Shown here one piece after another: positions 28,399 to 37,018 of a DNA stretch of 64,000 bases. The first letter of the stretch is position 1. Each line of letters begins with the position of its first letter. The notes beneath the pieces were generated by a model that saw nothing but the letters and a program-made list of their open reading frames with translations, was not told the DNA's origin and searched no databases. The translations under genes were made by a program, and so were the position numbers. Origin of the DNA: Methylococcus geothermalis (GTDB lineage Bacteria > Pseudomonadota > Gammaproteobacteria > Methylococcales > Methylococcaceae); contig NZ_CP046565.1 of the NCBI RefSeq assembly GCF_012769535.1, positions 1,192,501-1,256,500 on the forward strand. Direction: 5' to 3'.

Positions 28399-28585
28399 AG
28401 CCTTTCGGCAACTCCATGATACATCGTCATTTTTCTGGCAAAAAGCGCGAGGTCCAGGAGAAAGCGGTCAGATGCTTGGCTGTGTTGGGCGGAAGCGGTG
28501 GTAGAGGTGAGAAAGAACAGAGGGTTGGCATGTGCGCGAACCTGCCGGGTGTTTCCCATCGCTCGAGGTTCGCGCGATTCGGCGG
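28399..28585 (-). promoter_or_regulatory. CRISPR leader
   Basis: The 187 bp between the cas2 stop and the leader-proximal repeat contain no gene. The 45 bp next to the first repeat are the AT-richer part. A weak promoter may be read on the - strand: TTGCCA (28441-28436) and TATCAT (28421-28416), spaced only 14 bp. Position and array polarity make this the leader; the promoter call itself is uncertain. Confidence 0.75.
28534..28575. other. 10-bp inverted repeat in the leader beside cas2
   Basis: GCGCGAACCT (28534-28543) and AGGTTCGCGC (28566-28575) are perfect complements around a 22-nt loop, starting 11 bp after the cas2 stop. It could end the cas transcript or be part of the leader used for integration. 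No T tract follows on the - strand, so an intrinsic terminator is doubtful. Confidence 0.6.
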
Positions 28586-28876
28586 TCATACGATGAGGGT
28601 GTCGTCGAAGTCGGTGGCGCGGAAGCGGCCGAATTCCATCACGTGTTTGCCCAGCGGTTCGGGAATCCGGTAGATCCTCAGGTTGTCTTCGGCCTCGTTG
28701 ATTTCGTCGAGCAACTGGAATTTGAGGGTCTCGAGCTGGGCCTGGTCGACTCGGCATTCAAAAACCGATTTTTGGACGCGTTGTCCATGGTTCAGGCAGA
28801 TTTTCGCAACCCGTCGCAGCCGGCGCCGGCCTGCGGAAGTTTCAGTCGATACGTCATAGGACACGAGTACCAGCAT
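28586..28876 (-). CDS. cas2: CRISPR-associated endonuclease Cas2
   Basis: 96 residues. Ferredoxin-like fold start [23 protein letters not shown] with the conserved Asp of YDV, then [19 protein letters not shown] and the closing strand LRIYRIPEP. Forms the scaffold of the Cas1-Cas2 integrase. Separated from cas1 by 9 bp; last gene of the operon and next to the leader, as expected for I-C. Confidence 0.97.
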   Translation of the reverse strand: MLVLVSYDVSTETSAGRRRLRRVAKICLNHGQRVQKSVFECRVDQAQLETLKFQLLDEINEAEDNLRIYRIPEPLGKHVMEFGRFRATDFDDTLIV

Positions 28877-28885
28877 GGGTTTTCT

Positions 28886-29920
28886 TCACCGCTGAAGATA
28901 AGGGACGTAGGCGCGAACGTCCTGCCGCAGGAAGCGCGCCAATAATCGGGCCTGGATGTGCGGCAGTAGGCCGATCGGTGTGTCCTGCTGGAGCAGGGGA
29001 TGAGTCAGGGTTTCCTGTTTGCGTTCCTGATAGGCGGTGATCACGGTTTTCCGTCCCTTGTCGTTCAGCAGGACGGCGCCGCCTTCGCGGCAGTCGAAAT
29101 CGCCGGGCTGGATCTGGCCGCGGTTGATGAGAGTGAGGGCAAGGCGGTCCGCCAGCGGGGCACGAAATTCTTCGAGCAGGTCGAGGGCCAACGCCGGACG
29201 GCCCGGTCGCACGGCGTGGAGAAAGCCGAGCTGGGGATCGAGCCCAACGGTTTCCAGCGCGGCGCGGCAATCCGCCAGCACCAGGGCATACAGAAAGGAA
29301 ATCAACGCATTGAAGGCATCGCGAGGTGGCCGCCGGCTGCGGGCTTCGAAGGGAAACTGCTCCCGAACGGGCTCGCGCATCACGGCGGGCAGCGATTCGA
29401 AATACAGCCGGGCTCCGTCCCCTTCGAAGCCGCGCAAAGCATCGAGGGTTTCCGCCTGGGGCAGCTTGCGAATCTGGATGGCCAGGAGGCGGGCGGCTTT
29501 CACCAAAGTGTCGCGGTCGGCGCCGGACTTGGCTTCCCGCGCGCCCCGCATCAGCACCTGCCGGCTGTTGCGCAATTTTCCCGCGACCGTGGCGCGGGCG
29601 AGGACGAGCGCGGCTCGGCCATCCTCGGCAGTTCGGAACTGCGCCTGCCGCAGCAGGATGTTGCCGTTCACCGGCCCTTCGAGCCTGGCTTGGAAGCGGC
29701 CCGAGCGGTTCAGCCAGACCACGGACCGGCCGTCCTCGGCGCAGCGCCCGAGCAGGGCGGGGCTGAGCATGACGTGATCGAACAGGACGAGCGCGCCCAG
29801 ATGATGCAGCGGCACTTGCAGGCGCCTCTGCTGTTCCACCATGACGCACACCGTTTCGCCTTCGAGGCGAAGATAGGCGTCTGGTGTGGTGACGTAGAGG
29901 GTGTTTTGCAGCAGCGTCAT
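28886..29920 (-). CDS. cas1: CRISPR-associated integrase Cas1
   Basis: 344 residues, type I-C Cas1 length. Beta-rich N-terminal domain (TLYVTTPDAYLRLEGETVCV; HHLGALVLFDHVMLSPALL), then the helical catalytic domain with the metal ligands Glu in LYFESLPAVM, His in LGFLHAVRPGRPAL and Asp in LALDLLEEFR. Inserts new spacers with Cas2. Its ATG overlaps the cas4 stop by 4 bp, and Cas4 cooperates in spacer trimming in this type. Confidence 0.97.
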   Translation of the reverse strand: MTLLQNTLYVTTPDAYLRLEGETVCVMVEQQRRLQVPLHHLGALVLFDHVMLSPALLGRCAEDGRSVVWLNRSGRFQARLEGPVNGNILLRQAQFRTAEDGRAALVLARATVAGKLRNSRQVLMRGAREAKSGADRDTLVKAARLLAIQIRKLPQAETLDALRGFEGDGARLYFESLPAVMREPVREQFPFEARSRRPPRDAFNALISFLYALVLADCRAALETVGLDPQLGFLHAVRPGRPALALDLLEEFRAPLADRLALTLINRGQIQPGDFDCREGGAVLLNDKGRKTVITAYQERKQETLTHPLLQQDTPIGLLPHIQARLLARFLRQDVRAYVPYLQR

Positions 29921-30567
29921 GGAAGCTCCTCTTCCGGTTCGAATAGAGTCTGTGACAACTGTTCGAGCTCACGGTCTGAACCAATCAACTCTGGCTGGCA
30001 AATGCCCCGCAGGGAACACTCGCCGCAGCGCCGCGCATCAATGCCGCACAAGGGCGGAGGGCAGGCTGCCGAGGACAACAAGGCTTGGACCGCCACGACT
30101 GCGGATTTCACGGCCCGACGCAAATTGTCGTCGAAAGCTACTTCCCGTCGCCGCTTCGACTGCTGGTGGAAGATCGCGCCCGTGGTTACTGGCTTGCCGG
30201 TCATTTCCTCCAGGCACAATGCTTGGGCCGTCAGTTGCAAGTCGTCGTTATCCCATTGCTTGCGTTTGCCATGTTTGTATTCGACCGGATAAATGGCTCC
30301 GTCCGGATGGAATTCCACCACGTCGCAACGGCCGCTCAAACCGAGTGCATCCGACCAGACTGGCAGGGCGTATTCCACCCTAACCCCAGCTTTGGATTCA
30401 CCGGCTTGCCGGTCGACTTGCTCGTGTTCAAGGGTGCCGCTGACGGTATGCACGTTGTCCCGGAATTCACCTTCGCCATGGATCAGAAAACAGCGCCGTG
30501 GACAATAGGCATATTGATTGAGGGCCGAAAGGGGGATTTGTAGTCTGTCATCGCTGGGCCGTTGCAT
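29917..30567 (-). CDS. cas4: CRISPR-associated exonuclease Cas4
   Basis: 216 residues from ATG 30567 (MQRPSDDRLQIPLSAL). RecB-type nuclease with a 4Fe-4S cluster: first Cys in QYAYCPRRCFLIHGEGEF, remaining Cys cluster in RRCGECSLRGICQPEL, catalytic block GRCDVVEFHPDGAIYPVEYKHGK with the Asp, Glu and Lys. Trims prespacers and selects those with a PAM. The frame is open to 30672 but that extension is not family-like. Preceded by a 274-bp interval holding a toxin-like remnant. Confidence 0.95.
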   Translation of the reverse strand: MQRPSDDRLQIPLSALNQYAYCPRRCFLIHGEGEFRDNVHTVSGTLEHEQVDRQAGESKAGVRVEYALPVWSDALGLSGRCDVVEFHPDGAIYPVEYKHGKRKQWDNDDLQLTAQALCLEEMTGKPVTTGAIFHQQSKRRREVAFDDNLRRAVKSAVVAVQALLSSAACPPPLCGIDARRCGECSLRGICQPELIGSDRELEQLSQTLFEPEEELP

Positions 30568-30595
30568 GCATTCTCCAGATTTGGCGTATTCGCGG

Positions 30596-30823
30596 CTATC
30601 GATGAATGCCCGACGGGTGGCAGCCCATCTTGCCGCGGATTGCCTGTCGCGCCTGCCGGATGACGTCTTCATTGGCTTCGCCGACGTTTTTGACCACCCG
30701 TGCCAGATTCAAAGTGAAAACTTTGTCCGTGCGTATCCAGATGGGTTTCGGCAGGCTTTCCGATTTCATCTTAGTCTGGGTCAAGGCGACGATCCTTGCA
30801 GTTCCCCCTCTGACTTCTGGGCA
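30596..30823 (-). pseudogene. Remnant resembling the C-terminal half of a PemK/MazF-type toxin
   Basis: Between cas7 and cas4 an open stretch of 76 codons reads ARIVALTQTKMKSESLPKP then IWIRTDKVFTLNLARVVKNV and ends in a short helix (EDVIRQARQAIRGKMG). The pattern KPxWIRTDKxFTL...V resembles the dimer-strand and C-terminal helix part of PemK/MazF RNases. The N-terminal half is missing, as the frame is closed by TGA at 30824-30826, and only a TTG (30784) or an internal ATG (30769) could start it. It may be a relic, or a short gene in its own right; the family call is by eye. Confidence 0.4.
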
Positions 30824-30841
30824 TCAGATCGCCGCAGGTCT

Positions 30842-31798
30842 TTAAATTTCGTGCCGTTTATGTAAACGAACGCCTGCCGGCAGTGGCTTGTCATCCCAAT
30901 CGCAGATCACACGATAGTCAGCGAATGATTCGGGAAACCCCTTGCTCCTTGCTTCGTCGGTGAGTTCGACTTTGATGCCGTCGAACAGCATGTGTGCATG
31001 GGCACATCCCAGCCGTGCTTCACGCCGATTCTGCTCGGCATTGTTTTCGTGCTGAGTGCCGACATGTTCGAAATCGTAGAGTCCCCGGACGACCATTTCG
31101 CCCCGTGCCGCCGAACGGTCGTGCTCGAACATATGAAGCAGGGCTTCGAACAGCAAATCCAGGTCGGCTTGAGTGAAGCCGGTGCGTTCGGCGAAGGCGG
31201 GTGAAACATACCCTTTGGCGGCATAGAGGGCATAGGGGACGATATATTTGTGACCCTGAATCCCGGTCTGCTGTTCGATTGGCTTACCTTCGAGGCGTGC
31301 CGCACAAACGGTCATTGTAATTTCCAGTGGATTCACTGGATGAAAGGACTGCCCGAAGGTGAATTGCGCAGGTCCTCTGACTTGGCCCCAAGCAGAACCT
31401 TTCATCACGTCGTCGCCCGTGGATAGCACGCCACCGAAGGTTCGGACATCGAAGAACTCCCGGCATAACCAGCGCATGGTAGCTTCGGCTTGTTTGTCCT
31501 TTTCCTTGTGTAACTGCTTTGCTGCCTCAATCCCCTTTTTCTGCTCCGTTTCGATCACCGCCCCCTGTTTGATCAGGATATTGAAGCCGTTTTCTTCCGC
31601 CGAAGTGCGCGCTGGTGGGAATAGTTCGATGTAATTCCTGATTTTCCGCTTCAAGCAGACATCAGAAACCAAACCCTTATTGGTGTTCGGATCAAAACGT
31701 GGCATGTTGCCGGCGTCCGGGTCGCCGTTGGGGTTACCGTTGGTGACTTCGAACAGAATCAGGAAGTCGTGACGGTTGGTCAGTGCGGTCTTGTTCAT
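30842..31798 (-). CDS. cas7: CRISPR-associated backbone protein Cas7 (Csd2), type I-C
   Basis: 318 residues. RRM-fold Cas7 of the I-C branch, recognised from the N-terminal FLILFEVTNGNPNGDPDAGN and NTNKGLVSDVCLKRKIRNYI, and from the middle blocks VRTFGGVLS and QVRGPAQFTFGQSFHPVNPL. Six or seven copies coat the crRNA in Cascade. Ribosome site GGAGAG precedes the ATG; 16 bp after cas8c. Confidence 0.97.
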   Translation of the reverse strand: MNKTALTNRHDFLILFEVTNGNPNGDPDAGNMPRFDPNTNKGLVSDVCLKRKIRNYIELFPPARTSAEENGFNILIKQGAVIETEQKKGIEAAKQLHKEKDKQAEATMRWLCREFFDVRTFGGVLSTGDDVMKGSAWGQVRGPAQFTFGQSFHPVNPLEITMTVCAARLEGKPIEQQTGIQGHKYIVPYALYAAKGYVSPAFAERTGFTQADLDLLFEALLHMFEHDRSAARGEMVVRGLYDFEHVGTQHENNAEQNRREARLGCAHAHMLFDGIKVELTDEARSKGFPESFADYRVICDWDDKPLPAGVRLHKRHEI

Positions 31799-31814
31799 AT
31801 TTCTCTCCTTGCTG

Positions 31815-32312
31815 TTAAAGTTGGCTGGATTCGTGGTTTGCGGTCAATTCCAGTTCGTCGTCAATGTCCTCGGGCTGAATTTCCCCCGCCTTTTTCCGGC
31901 GAACATACTCGTCGATGGCAGCTTTGCGTACCGCCATCTGCTGATAAAAGCCCAGCGCGAAGCGGCCTTGTTCCACCAGATTGAAATGCCGGGGGAATTG
32001 CGGAGCTTCGCCGGGATTTTCCGGTTGAAACAGGGCGACGGTCTCGGTAATGGTGTTCTTGATCTTGTTGGCGGCTGCCTTGCCCTTCTCCCCCTGCTGG
32101 CGCAGTTTTTTAAGATGGTGGGTATGCAGTTTCCACAGCAGCGAGAAAGCGGTGTTCGGCGTCGTCGAAGCCGAACCGAAGTAACGCTCGGAAACCGTGG
32201 CGCCATCGAATCCGGCGCCGTGCGCCGAACGCTGCAGACTGTCGAAAATGGCGAGCAGCCGGCCGCAGTTGTAGGCGGGATCGCTGGTCTCGAAAATTTG
32301 GGGTTCGATCAT
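31815..32312 (-). CDS. cas11c: Likely internal translation product Cas11c (small subunit) within cas8c
   Basis: In type I-C systems the small subunit is known to be translated from an internal site in cas8c. Here the in-frame ATG at 32312 (MIEPQIFETSDPAYN) lies 10 nt after AAAGGA, and a GTG two codons earlier (32318) also has the AGGA at close range. The product would be 165 residues, nearly all helical, with a basic helix HHLKKLRQQGEKGKAAANK, in keeping with Cas11. Seen: start codon and ribosome site. Inferred: that it is used. Confidence 0.5.
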   Translation of the reverse strand: MIEPQIFETSDPAYNCGRLLAIFDSLQRSAHGAGFDGATVSERYFGSASTTPNTAFSLLWKLHTHHLKKLRQQGEKGKAAANKIKNTITETVALFQPENPGEAPQFPRHFNLVEQGRFALGFYQQMAVRKAAIDEYVRRKKAGEIQPEDIDDELELTANHESSQL

Positions 32313-33788
32313 GGGCACATCATCCTTTCGATTACGGTTGACAATTAAACGCATCAGGGCAAACCGGGAAGGATTCGCCAGTACACTCAACCCATGCTTG
32401 GGCAGATCGACTTGTAGCCGGTACAACATGGGTTTCAGCAGCATGGAGGAAAGCGATGCGCCTTCCAGGGCAGCGCGGTAAAGTTGGGTCAGTGTTTCGG
32501 ACTGCAAGTCCTTGGGATCACGTACGGTGCTGCAAGCCAGACGGAATAAAGCCAAAGGCGGCATCGAATCCTTATCCTTGGTTTTGCGCTTGCCGTTGTC
32601 ATAGACGCTTGGATCGCCATAGGGCGTGACTTCAAGATCCTTGAACCATCGCTGGAAGTTTTCCATCGCTTGTTCCAAAGTGATGTGCAGCCAGTGACGC
32701 ACGACGATTCGCCCGGCGTTACCGGAAAGCGTGACGCTGTAGAACCGGTCCCTCTTCACCAACTCCCTATCGATCCCTGCCCATGGCGCGGCAAGAAATC
32801 CTCTGATACTGGCCGGATCAGGACGGTTGAACATTTTCGCGATCAATGTCGAAGCCTGGCGGGTTTCCTTGGCCCAGAAACACACGCTGGTTTGGCCGAT
32901 ACGGAGATAGTGGTCATCCTGTTTCAACAGATAGTTGAGCGCGTTACAGTAGGCCGTGGCCGCCTTGGTCGAACTCGGCGCGTTCTGACTTTGATCGAAA
33001 CCGTAAGAAGTAAACGCAGGCTTGTCGAAAGACACGATCGCGGCCCCGAAGGACTGGGTATTAGGAACCCCTTTAATTTTCTCGCTATGAGTGGCGGCTA
33101 TGGGTACATCGGTATCGCCGGTGATGAGGCAGGTTCCCCGTTTGGCGGTCGTGTCCCGATCGTCTATTTCCTTCTGGTAGACCCGGCGCCAATAGGGGCG
33201 CAACTGGGTTTCGTCATTCAGTAATAACCCGTCGAAACCTTCGACTTCGAAGCTAAAATTATCCAGCCCGAGCTTGGTTTCCGTGCCTACGGCTGTGGTC
33301 AACCACCATGCGGGCTTTTCGTTAGGCTTTTGCTCGGCGGCCACTCCCCAGCGCAAAAAAGGTGGTGGGATTTGCGTTTTTTCGTGGTAACGCAGTAATG
33401 CGTGTAATGCAGGGCATTGGGTGGCATCGAACGCTTTCACGATTTGCCGCCAGAAATCCATACATTTGGCTTGATTGTTGGCATCGCGCTCCCGCCTCTT
33501 TTGGGTGTTCTCCTTGTCCTTTTCGGGGTCGGTATCCAATCCGAATAAACCGGTCAGATTGTCTGCCAAGAATTCCGCAACGCCCCCAGCGTTTTTCACC
33601 CGGCTGGTTTGCGGCGCGGAATACTCCTTGCCCCGGTTCTTCTCGCCAATAGTTTCCCTTGGCCCAGCACCAATCAGGTTGCCGTCGACGTCTAGGGAAA
33701 TGATCCAGCGTACGGCCTTGGGCGAGAACGCCAGATCGTCCAATAAATTGCGCGACTCCGCGAAATCGTTCAGCAGTTTCAGCAGCAT
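31815..33788 (-). CDS. cas8c: CRISPR-associated large subunit Cas8c (Csd1)
   Basis: 657 residues, somewhat longer than typical Csd1 (about 570-610). N-terminal MLLKLLNDFAESRNLLDDL and WIISLDVDGNLIG, then the block GTCLITGDTDVPIAATHSEKIKG and SFGAAIVSFDKPAFTSYG, which mark the family, and a helical C-terminal third. Recognises the PAM and holds the target strand in the I-C Cascade. The C-terminal third is also likely to be made separately as Cas11c (see the internal start). Starts 2 bp from the cas5 stop. Confidence 0.95.
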   Translation of the reverse strand: MLLKLLNDFAESRNLLDDLAFSPKAVRWIISLDVDGNLIGAGPRETIGEKNRGKEYSAPQTSRVKNAGGVAEFLADNLTGLFGLDTDPEKDKENTQKRRERDANNQAKCMDFWRQIVKAFDATQCPALHALLRYHEKTQIPPPFLRWGVAAEQKPNEKPAWWLTTAVGTETKLGLDNFSFEVEGFDGLLLNDETQLRPYWRRVYQKEIDDRDTTAKRGTCLITGDTDVPIAATHSEKIKGVPNTQSFGAAIVSFDKPAFTSYGFDQSQNAPSSTKAATAYCNALNYLLKQDDHYLRIGQTSVCFWAKETRQASTLIAKMFNRPDPASIRGFLAAPWAGIDRELVKRDRFYSVTLSGNAGRIVVRHWLHITLEQAMENFQRWFKDLEVTPYGDPSVYDNGKRKTKDKDSMPPLALFRLACSTVRDPKDLQSETLTQLYRAALEGASLSSMLLKPMLYRLQVDLPKHGLSVLANPSRFALMRLIVNRNRKDDVPMIEPQIFETSDPAYNCGRLLAIFDSLQRSAHGAGFDGATVSERYFGSASTTPNTAFSLLWKLHTHHLKKLRQQGEKGKAAANKIKNTITETVALFQPENPGEAPQFPRHFNLVEQGRFALGFYQQMAVRKAAIDEYVRRKKAGEIQPEDIDDELELTANHESSQL

Positions 33789-33790
33789 GG

Positions 33791-34630
33791 CTATGCCTCC
33801 ATTGCCGGCTTGACGGCGAACTGGGCGCGGCTGGGATGGCAGTCGAGTTTGCCGTCACGGACGTCGGCGAAAAAGAACAAAGCCTCTGGTCTCACCAGAA
33901 CTCCGGTGGAGCGCGGCGTCAATGCCTTCGACTTGCGCTTCTTCGCAGGTTCCAGACGGATAGGAGAATCCACCGCCGCATTATCTTCCTGCAGCCAACG
34001 AAAACCGTGCGCTCGTAATTCCGGAGCAAAAACGTCATACAGCATCAGTCCGATGTTTTCGTCGTAACGGCGCCACTCCGAGCCGAGTTCCTGTTGACGC
34101 CGTTCGAATGCGGCTTCGGCATCCTCCTCCCACTCGAAATCGCAGGCGAACTCGCGCACGCCCAAATATGGCCGGTGATAACACTTACCATTGCGCGCCC
34201 GGCGCCGGATTTCCTCGACATAGGTCTTGATGCCGTGGCGGCTGCCAAGTCCGCTGGGCCTCACCTCGGCGGTGATCAGATATTCCACCTCCTGCAAGGC
34301 CAGCATGTTGCGCTGGGTTCCGTCCGGCGCGCCGCCGCCCGCCTGGATAGGCGACACCTCCTCCGGCGACGTCATCCAGGTTTTCGCGCTGACCAGGCTG
34401 ATGACGCTGATGACTTCATTGCGACGGAAGGAAAACCAGTTTCCGCGTCGTATCACATGTATGGCGTCGATCAGGTAATAAATTTCCGGTTCCCAGAACA
34501 CGGCTTCGAGCACGCCGCGCGCAGCGGACGGCGTCATGACGGGATAGCTCACCCGCTCCACCTTCATTTCCGGACGGGTGAAGCAGGCGTAATCGCCCCA
34601 GACCCGGAGCGTGATACGGTTGTCGGTCAT
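33791..34630 (-). CDS. cas5c: CRISPR-associated protein Cas5 (type I-C, crRNA-processing)
   Basis: 279 residues from ATG 34630, which overlaps the cas3 stop in ATGA. Starts ITLRVWGDYACFTRPEMKVE, then SYPVMTPSAARGVLEAVFW, the family Cas5 signature, with WFSFRRNEV and SRHGIKTYVEEI downstream. In I-C the Cas5 protein cuts pre-crRNA at the repeat stem in place of Cas6; consistent with this no cas6 is present. A longer frame to 34690 lies inside cas3 and is not needed. Confidence 0.95.
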   Translation of the reverse strand: MTDNRITLRVWGDYACFTRPEMKVERVSYPVMTPSAARGVLEAVFWEPEIYYLIDAIHVIRRGNWFSFRRNEVISVISLVSAKTWMTSPEEVSPIQAGGGAPDGTQRNMLALQEVEYLITAEVRPSGLGSRHGIKTYVEEIRRRARNGKCYHRPYLGVREFACDFEWEEDAEAAFERRQQELGSEWRRYDENIGLMLYDVFAPELRAHGFRWLQEDNAAVDSPIRLEPAKKRKSKALTPRSTGVLVRPEALFFFADVRDGKLDCHPSRAQFAVKPAMEA

Positions 34631-36924
34631 AGCAGGAAATCCTCCGTGGGGCGCTGATCGATGAGTACGCCGAGGTGGTCGTGATACCAACCTTCCTCCA
34701 GCACTGGAATATCAAGGTTGGGGAGCAAGGGCCGTATGGCCTTGAGGGATAGCAAACGCTGGTGATCGCGCGTATGCAGATTGACCATGTAGCGCTGCAG
34801 TGCGCGGAGGTCGTCGCGGCTAATGCGGGGCTTCCCGGGCTCGACTGGCCGCTCGCGGATGGTGCGAACAATATCTATCGCTTTTCCATAAGGCACGACG
34901 GCCGCTTGGGTATCATCCTCGATGACCCGGGCCAATCCGGCGACTTTGCGAAAATGCAGCTTTTCGCGCTCCTCCTGAATTTTACGGTCGGTCGGGACCA
35001 GTTGATAGAGCTGATCGAAATAGCGATCGAACAAGGCGGGGTCCGTCGTCAGTTTTTCCATGTCCATTCCATCCAAAAGCGTTGCCGTCAAACCGGTGGC
35101 CGTTTTGTAGATTCCGGCAGGAAGGCTGTGAGTTTCAGGCCGGAAGACGATGACTTTTCCTGGTATGGCATTACCGTTTTCATCCGTCAACAAGTTCTCC
35201 CGGTTGCAGCGCCCCGCCGTTTGCACGATGGAATCCATGGGAGCCAGCGCCCGCCAGACGGCAGGAAAGTCCACGTCGACCCCGGCTTCGATCAATTGGG
35301 TAGATACCAAACGGCAAGGCTGCCGGTTACGCAAGCGCCAGCGGATGGTGCCGGGTGCGGGATCGCGGTCTTCGCCCAGTATCGCCAGCCGATGCTCGGC
35401 GCACATGGCCGAGGAGAGATGAAACACCGAATCCTTGTCCCCGACCGAGTTACGCAGTTTCTCCCAGAGTTCGAAGGCATGGCGGCGCACGTTGACCACG
35501 CAGAGCACCTGATCGCACTCGGCCATGCTTTCAGCCAAGGTTTCCCAAGCCAAGGTTTCGTCGGGACGCGGAAACGGCTTGAAGGCAACCCGATTGAGCC
35601 GCCGGAAAACCGCCTTGGCAACGTCGTCATCAAGGATCGGCTTGATTTCATCCGGCGAAAATCCTTCCGTCAGCGACAGAGGCCGGCGGCGGAATGCGGG
35701 CTGGGTCGCGGTCGAAAACACGAAACTGGTTCCGTAGTGTTGGCGCAATTCGCGGAACACGTTCAGCAAGGGGTTGAGCAGGTGCGAAGGCAGGGTTTGC
35801 ACTTCGTCGAAGATCACCACGGAACGGGCGATATTGTGCAGCTTGCGGCAGCGGGAGGTGCGGCTGGCGAACAGGGTTTCGATGAATTGCACCGAGGTCG
35901 TGACGATAACCGGCGCATCCCAGTTCTCCACCGCGTATTCCGCCGGGTGTTTCTCGAAAGGGGACAGTGGCCGCGATTCGTCCACGTCTTCCGGCACGGG
36001 TATGGCGGAATGGTGCTCCACGACGATGCCTTCGTCATCCGGGTCGAGAATGCGCCGATACTGTGCGGCGTTCTGCTCGATGATGCTCAGGTACGGGATG
36101 ACTACGATGACCCGTCGTAGCTGGTGGTGCGCGGCGTGGGCCAAGGCGAAAGCCATCCCCGAGAGTGTCTTGCCTCCACCGGTAGGTACCGTCAAGGAGA
36201 AAAAGCCCGGAGCTTCGTTAGCGCGATCAAGGCACGCCTGAAAAATGCGGTGCCGCAAGGCGTTGAGTTCACCTTCGCTGGATTTTGCGTTCTTTTCGTC
36301 CATCAGGCGCTGCAACAGTCCAGCGGCATCCAGTTTGGGAGCCAAACGGCAGAATCCATTGGCATGCGCTTCGGTATCGAGCCGGTCCGCGTCGATCAGC
36401 AGGGAGAACAACATGCGGATGTAGAACTCGACAGAATATGGGCTTGTTTGTATGAAGTCGGGGTCGGCGATGCGCTCCGGTAGTTTTCCCAATTCACGCT
36501 CGAAGCGGGTCAGCAACGGAGGAACACGCGTTTCCGCCTGGTATTTGGACCCGAGCAACAGTTCTTGCAGGGCATCGCGATCATGTAGACCCGCATGATG
36601 TCCGGCGATGGCGAAAGCCGGCCCATTACTTTCCCGCTGAAATGCCGCTGCCGCACCGTAGACGGCGTGATGGGTTTCGGTGCTGCTATCGCGCTGATTT
36701 CGCAAGTAAGACTGAAACTCGTCCCGGTACTTGCCCAGGTCATGCAGCCGCCCTGCCCAATCGGCCGATTCATTTAAAGCCGGACATGCCTTTTCGGAAA
36801 AATGCCGAGCCAACTTACCGACGAAATAGAGATGCTCTCGCAGCAAGTGCGGTACGCCGGAAGCGTTTTCCGTATGAGCTAAATAAGTAGTTTCTAATTT
36901 TTCTTGCACCATCAAAGACGCCAT
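34627..36924 (-). CDS. cas3: CRISPR-associated nuclease-helicase Cas3
   Basis: 765 residues. HD nuclease domain first (GRLHDLGKY, His61-Asp62; IAGHHAGLHDRDAL), then SF2 helicase: Walker A VPTGGGKTLSGMAFA near residue 250, DEAD-like VVIFDEVQTLP, motif STATQPAF, then VSTQLIEAGVDVDFP and QTAGRCNREN. Degrades target DNA after Cascade binding. First confirmed cas gene; the two in-frame ATG (36924, 36912) are nearly equivalent. About 400 bp without a confirmed gene lie upstream, to the WYL regulator. Confidence 0.97.
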   Translation of the reverse strand: MASLMVQEKLETTYLAHTENASGVPHLLREHLYFVGKLARHFSEKACPALNESADWAGRLHDLGKYRDEFQSYLRNQRDSSTETHHAVYGAAAAFQRESNGPAFAIAGHHAGLHDRDALQELLLGSKYQAETRVPPLLTRFERELGKLPERIADPDFIQTSPYSVEFYIRMLFSLLIDADRLDTEAHANGFCRLAPKLDAAGLLQRLMDEKNAKSSEGELNALRHRIFQACLDRANEAPGFFSLTVPTGGGKTLSGMAFALAHAAHHQLRRVIVVIPYLSIIEQNAAQYRRILDPDDEGIVVEHHSAIPVPEDVDESRPLSPFEKHPAEYAVENWDAPVIVTTSVQFIETLFASRTSRCRKLHNIARSVVIFDEVQTLPSHLLNPLLNVFRELRQHYGTSFVFSTATQPAFRRRPLSLTEGFSPDEIKPILDDDVAKAVFRRLNRVAFKPFPRPDETLAWETLAESMAECDQVLCVVNVRRHAFELWEKLRNSVGDKDSVFHLSSAMCAEHRLAILGEDRDPAPGTIRWRLRNRQPCRLVSTQLIEAGVDVDFPAVWRALAPMDSIVQTAGRCNRENLLTDENGNAIPGKVIVFRPETHSLPAGIYKTATGLTATLLDGMDMEKLTTDPALFDRYFDQLYQLVPTDRKIQEEREKLHFRKVAGLARVIEDDTQAAVVPYGKAIDIVRTIRERPVEPGKPRISRDDLRALQRYMVNLHTRDHQRLLSLKAIRPLLPNLDIPVLEEGWYHDHLGVLIDQRPTEDFLL

Positions 36925-37018
36925 GACGGATTCCTGGCTATGGAAACGAATGATTTTCTAATTGCGCCAAAAATCAAAGAGCTAATCCTGGGGGATCGCC
37001 ATATCGGCGCAGATCCGC

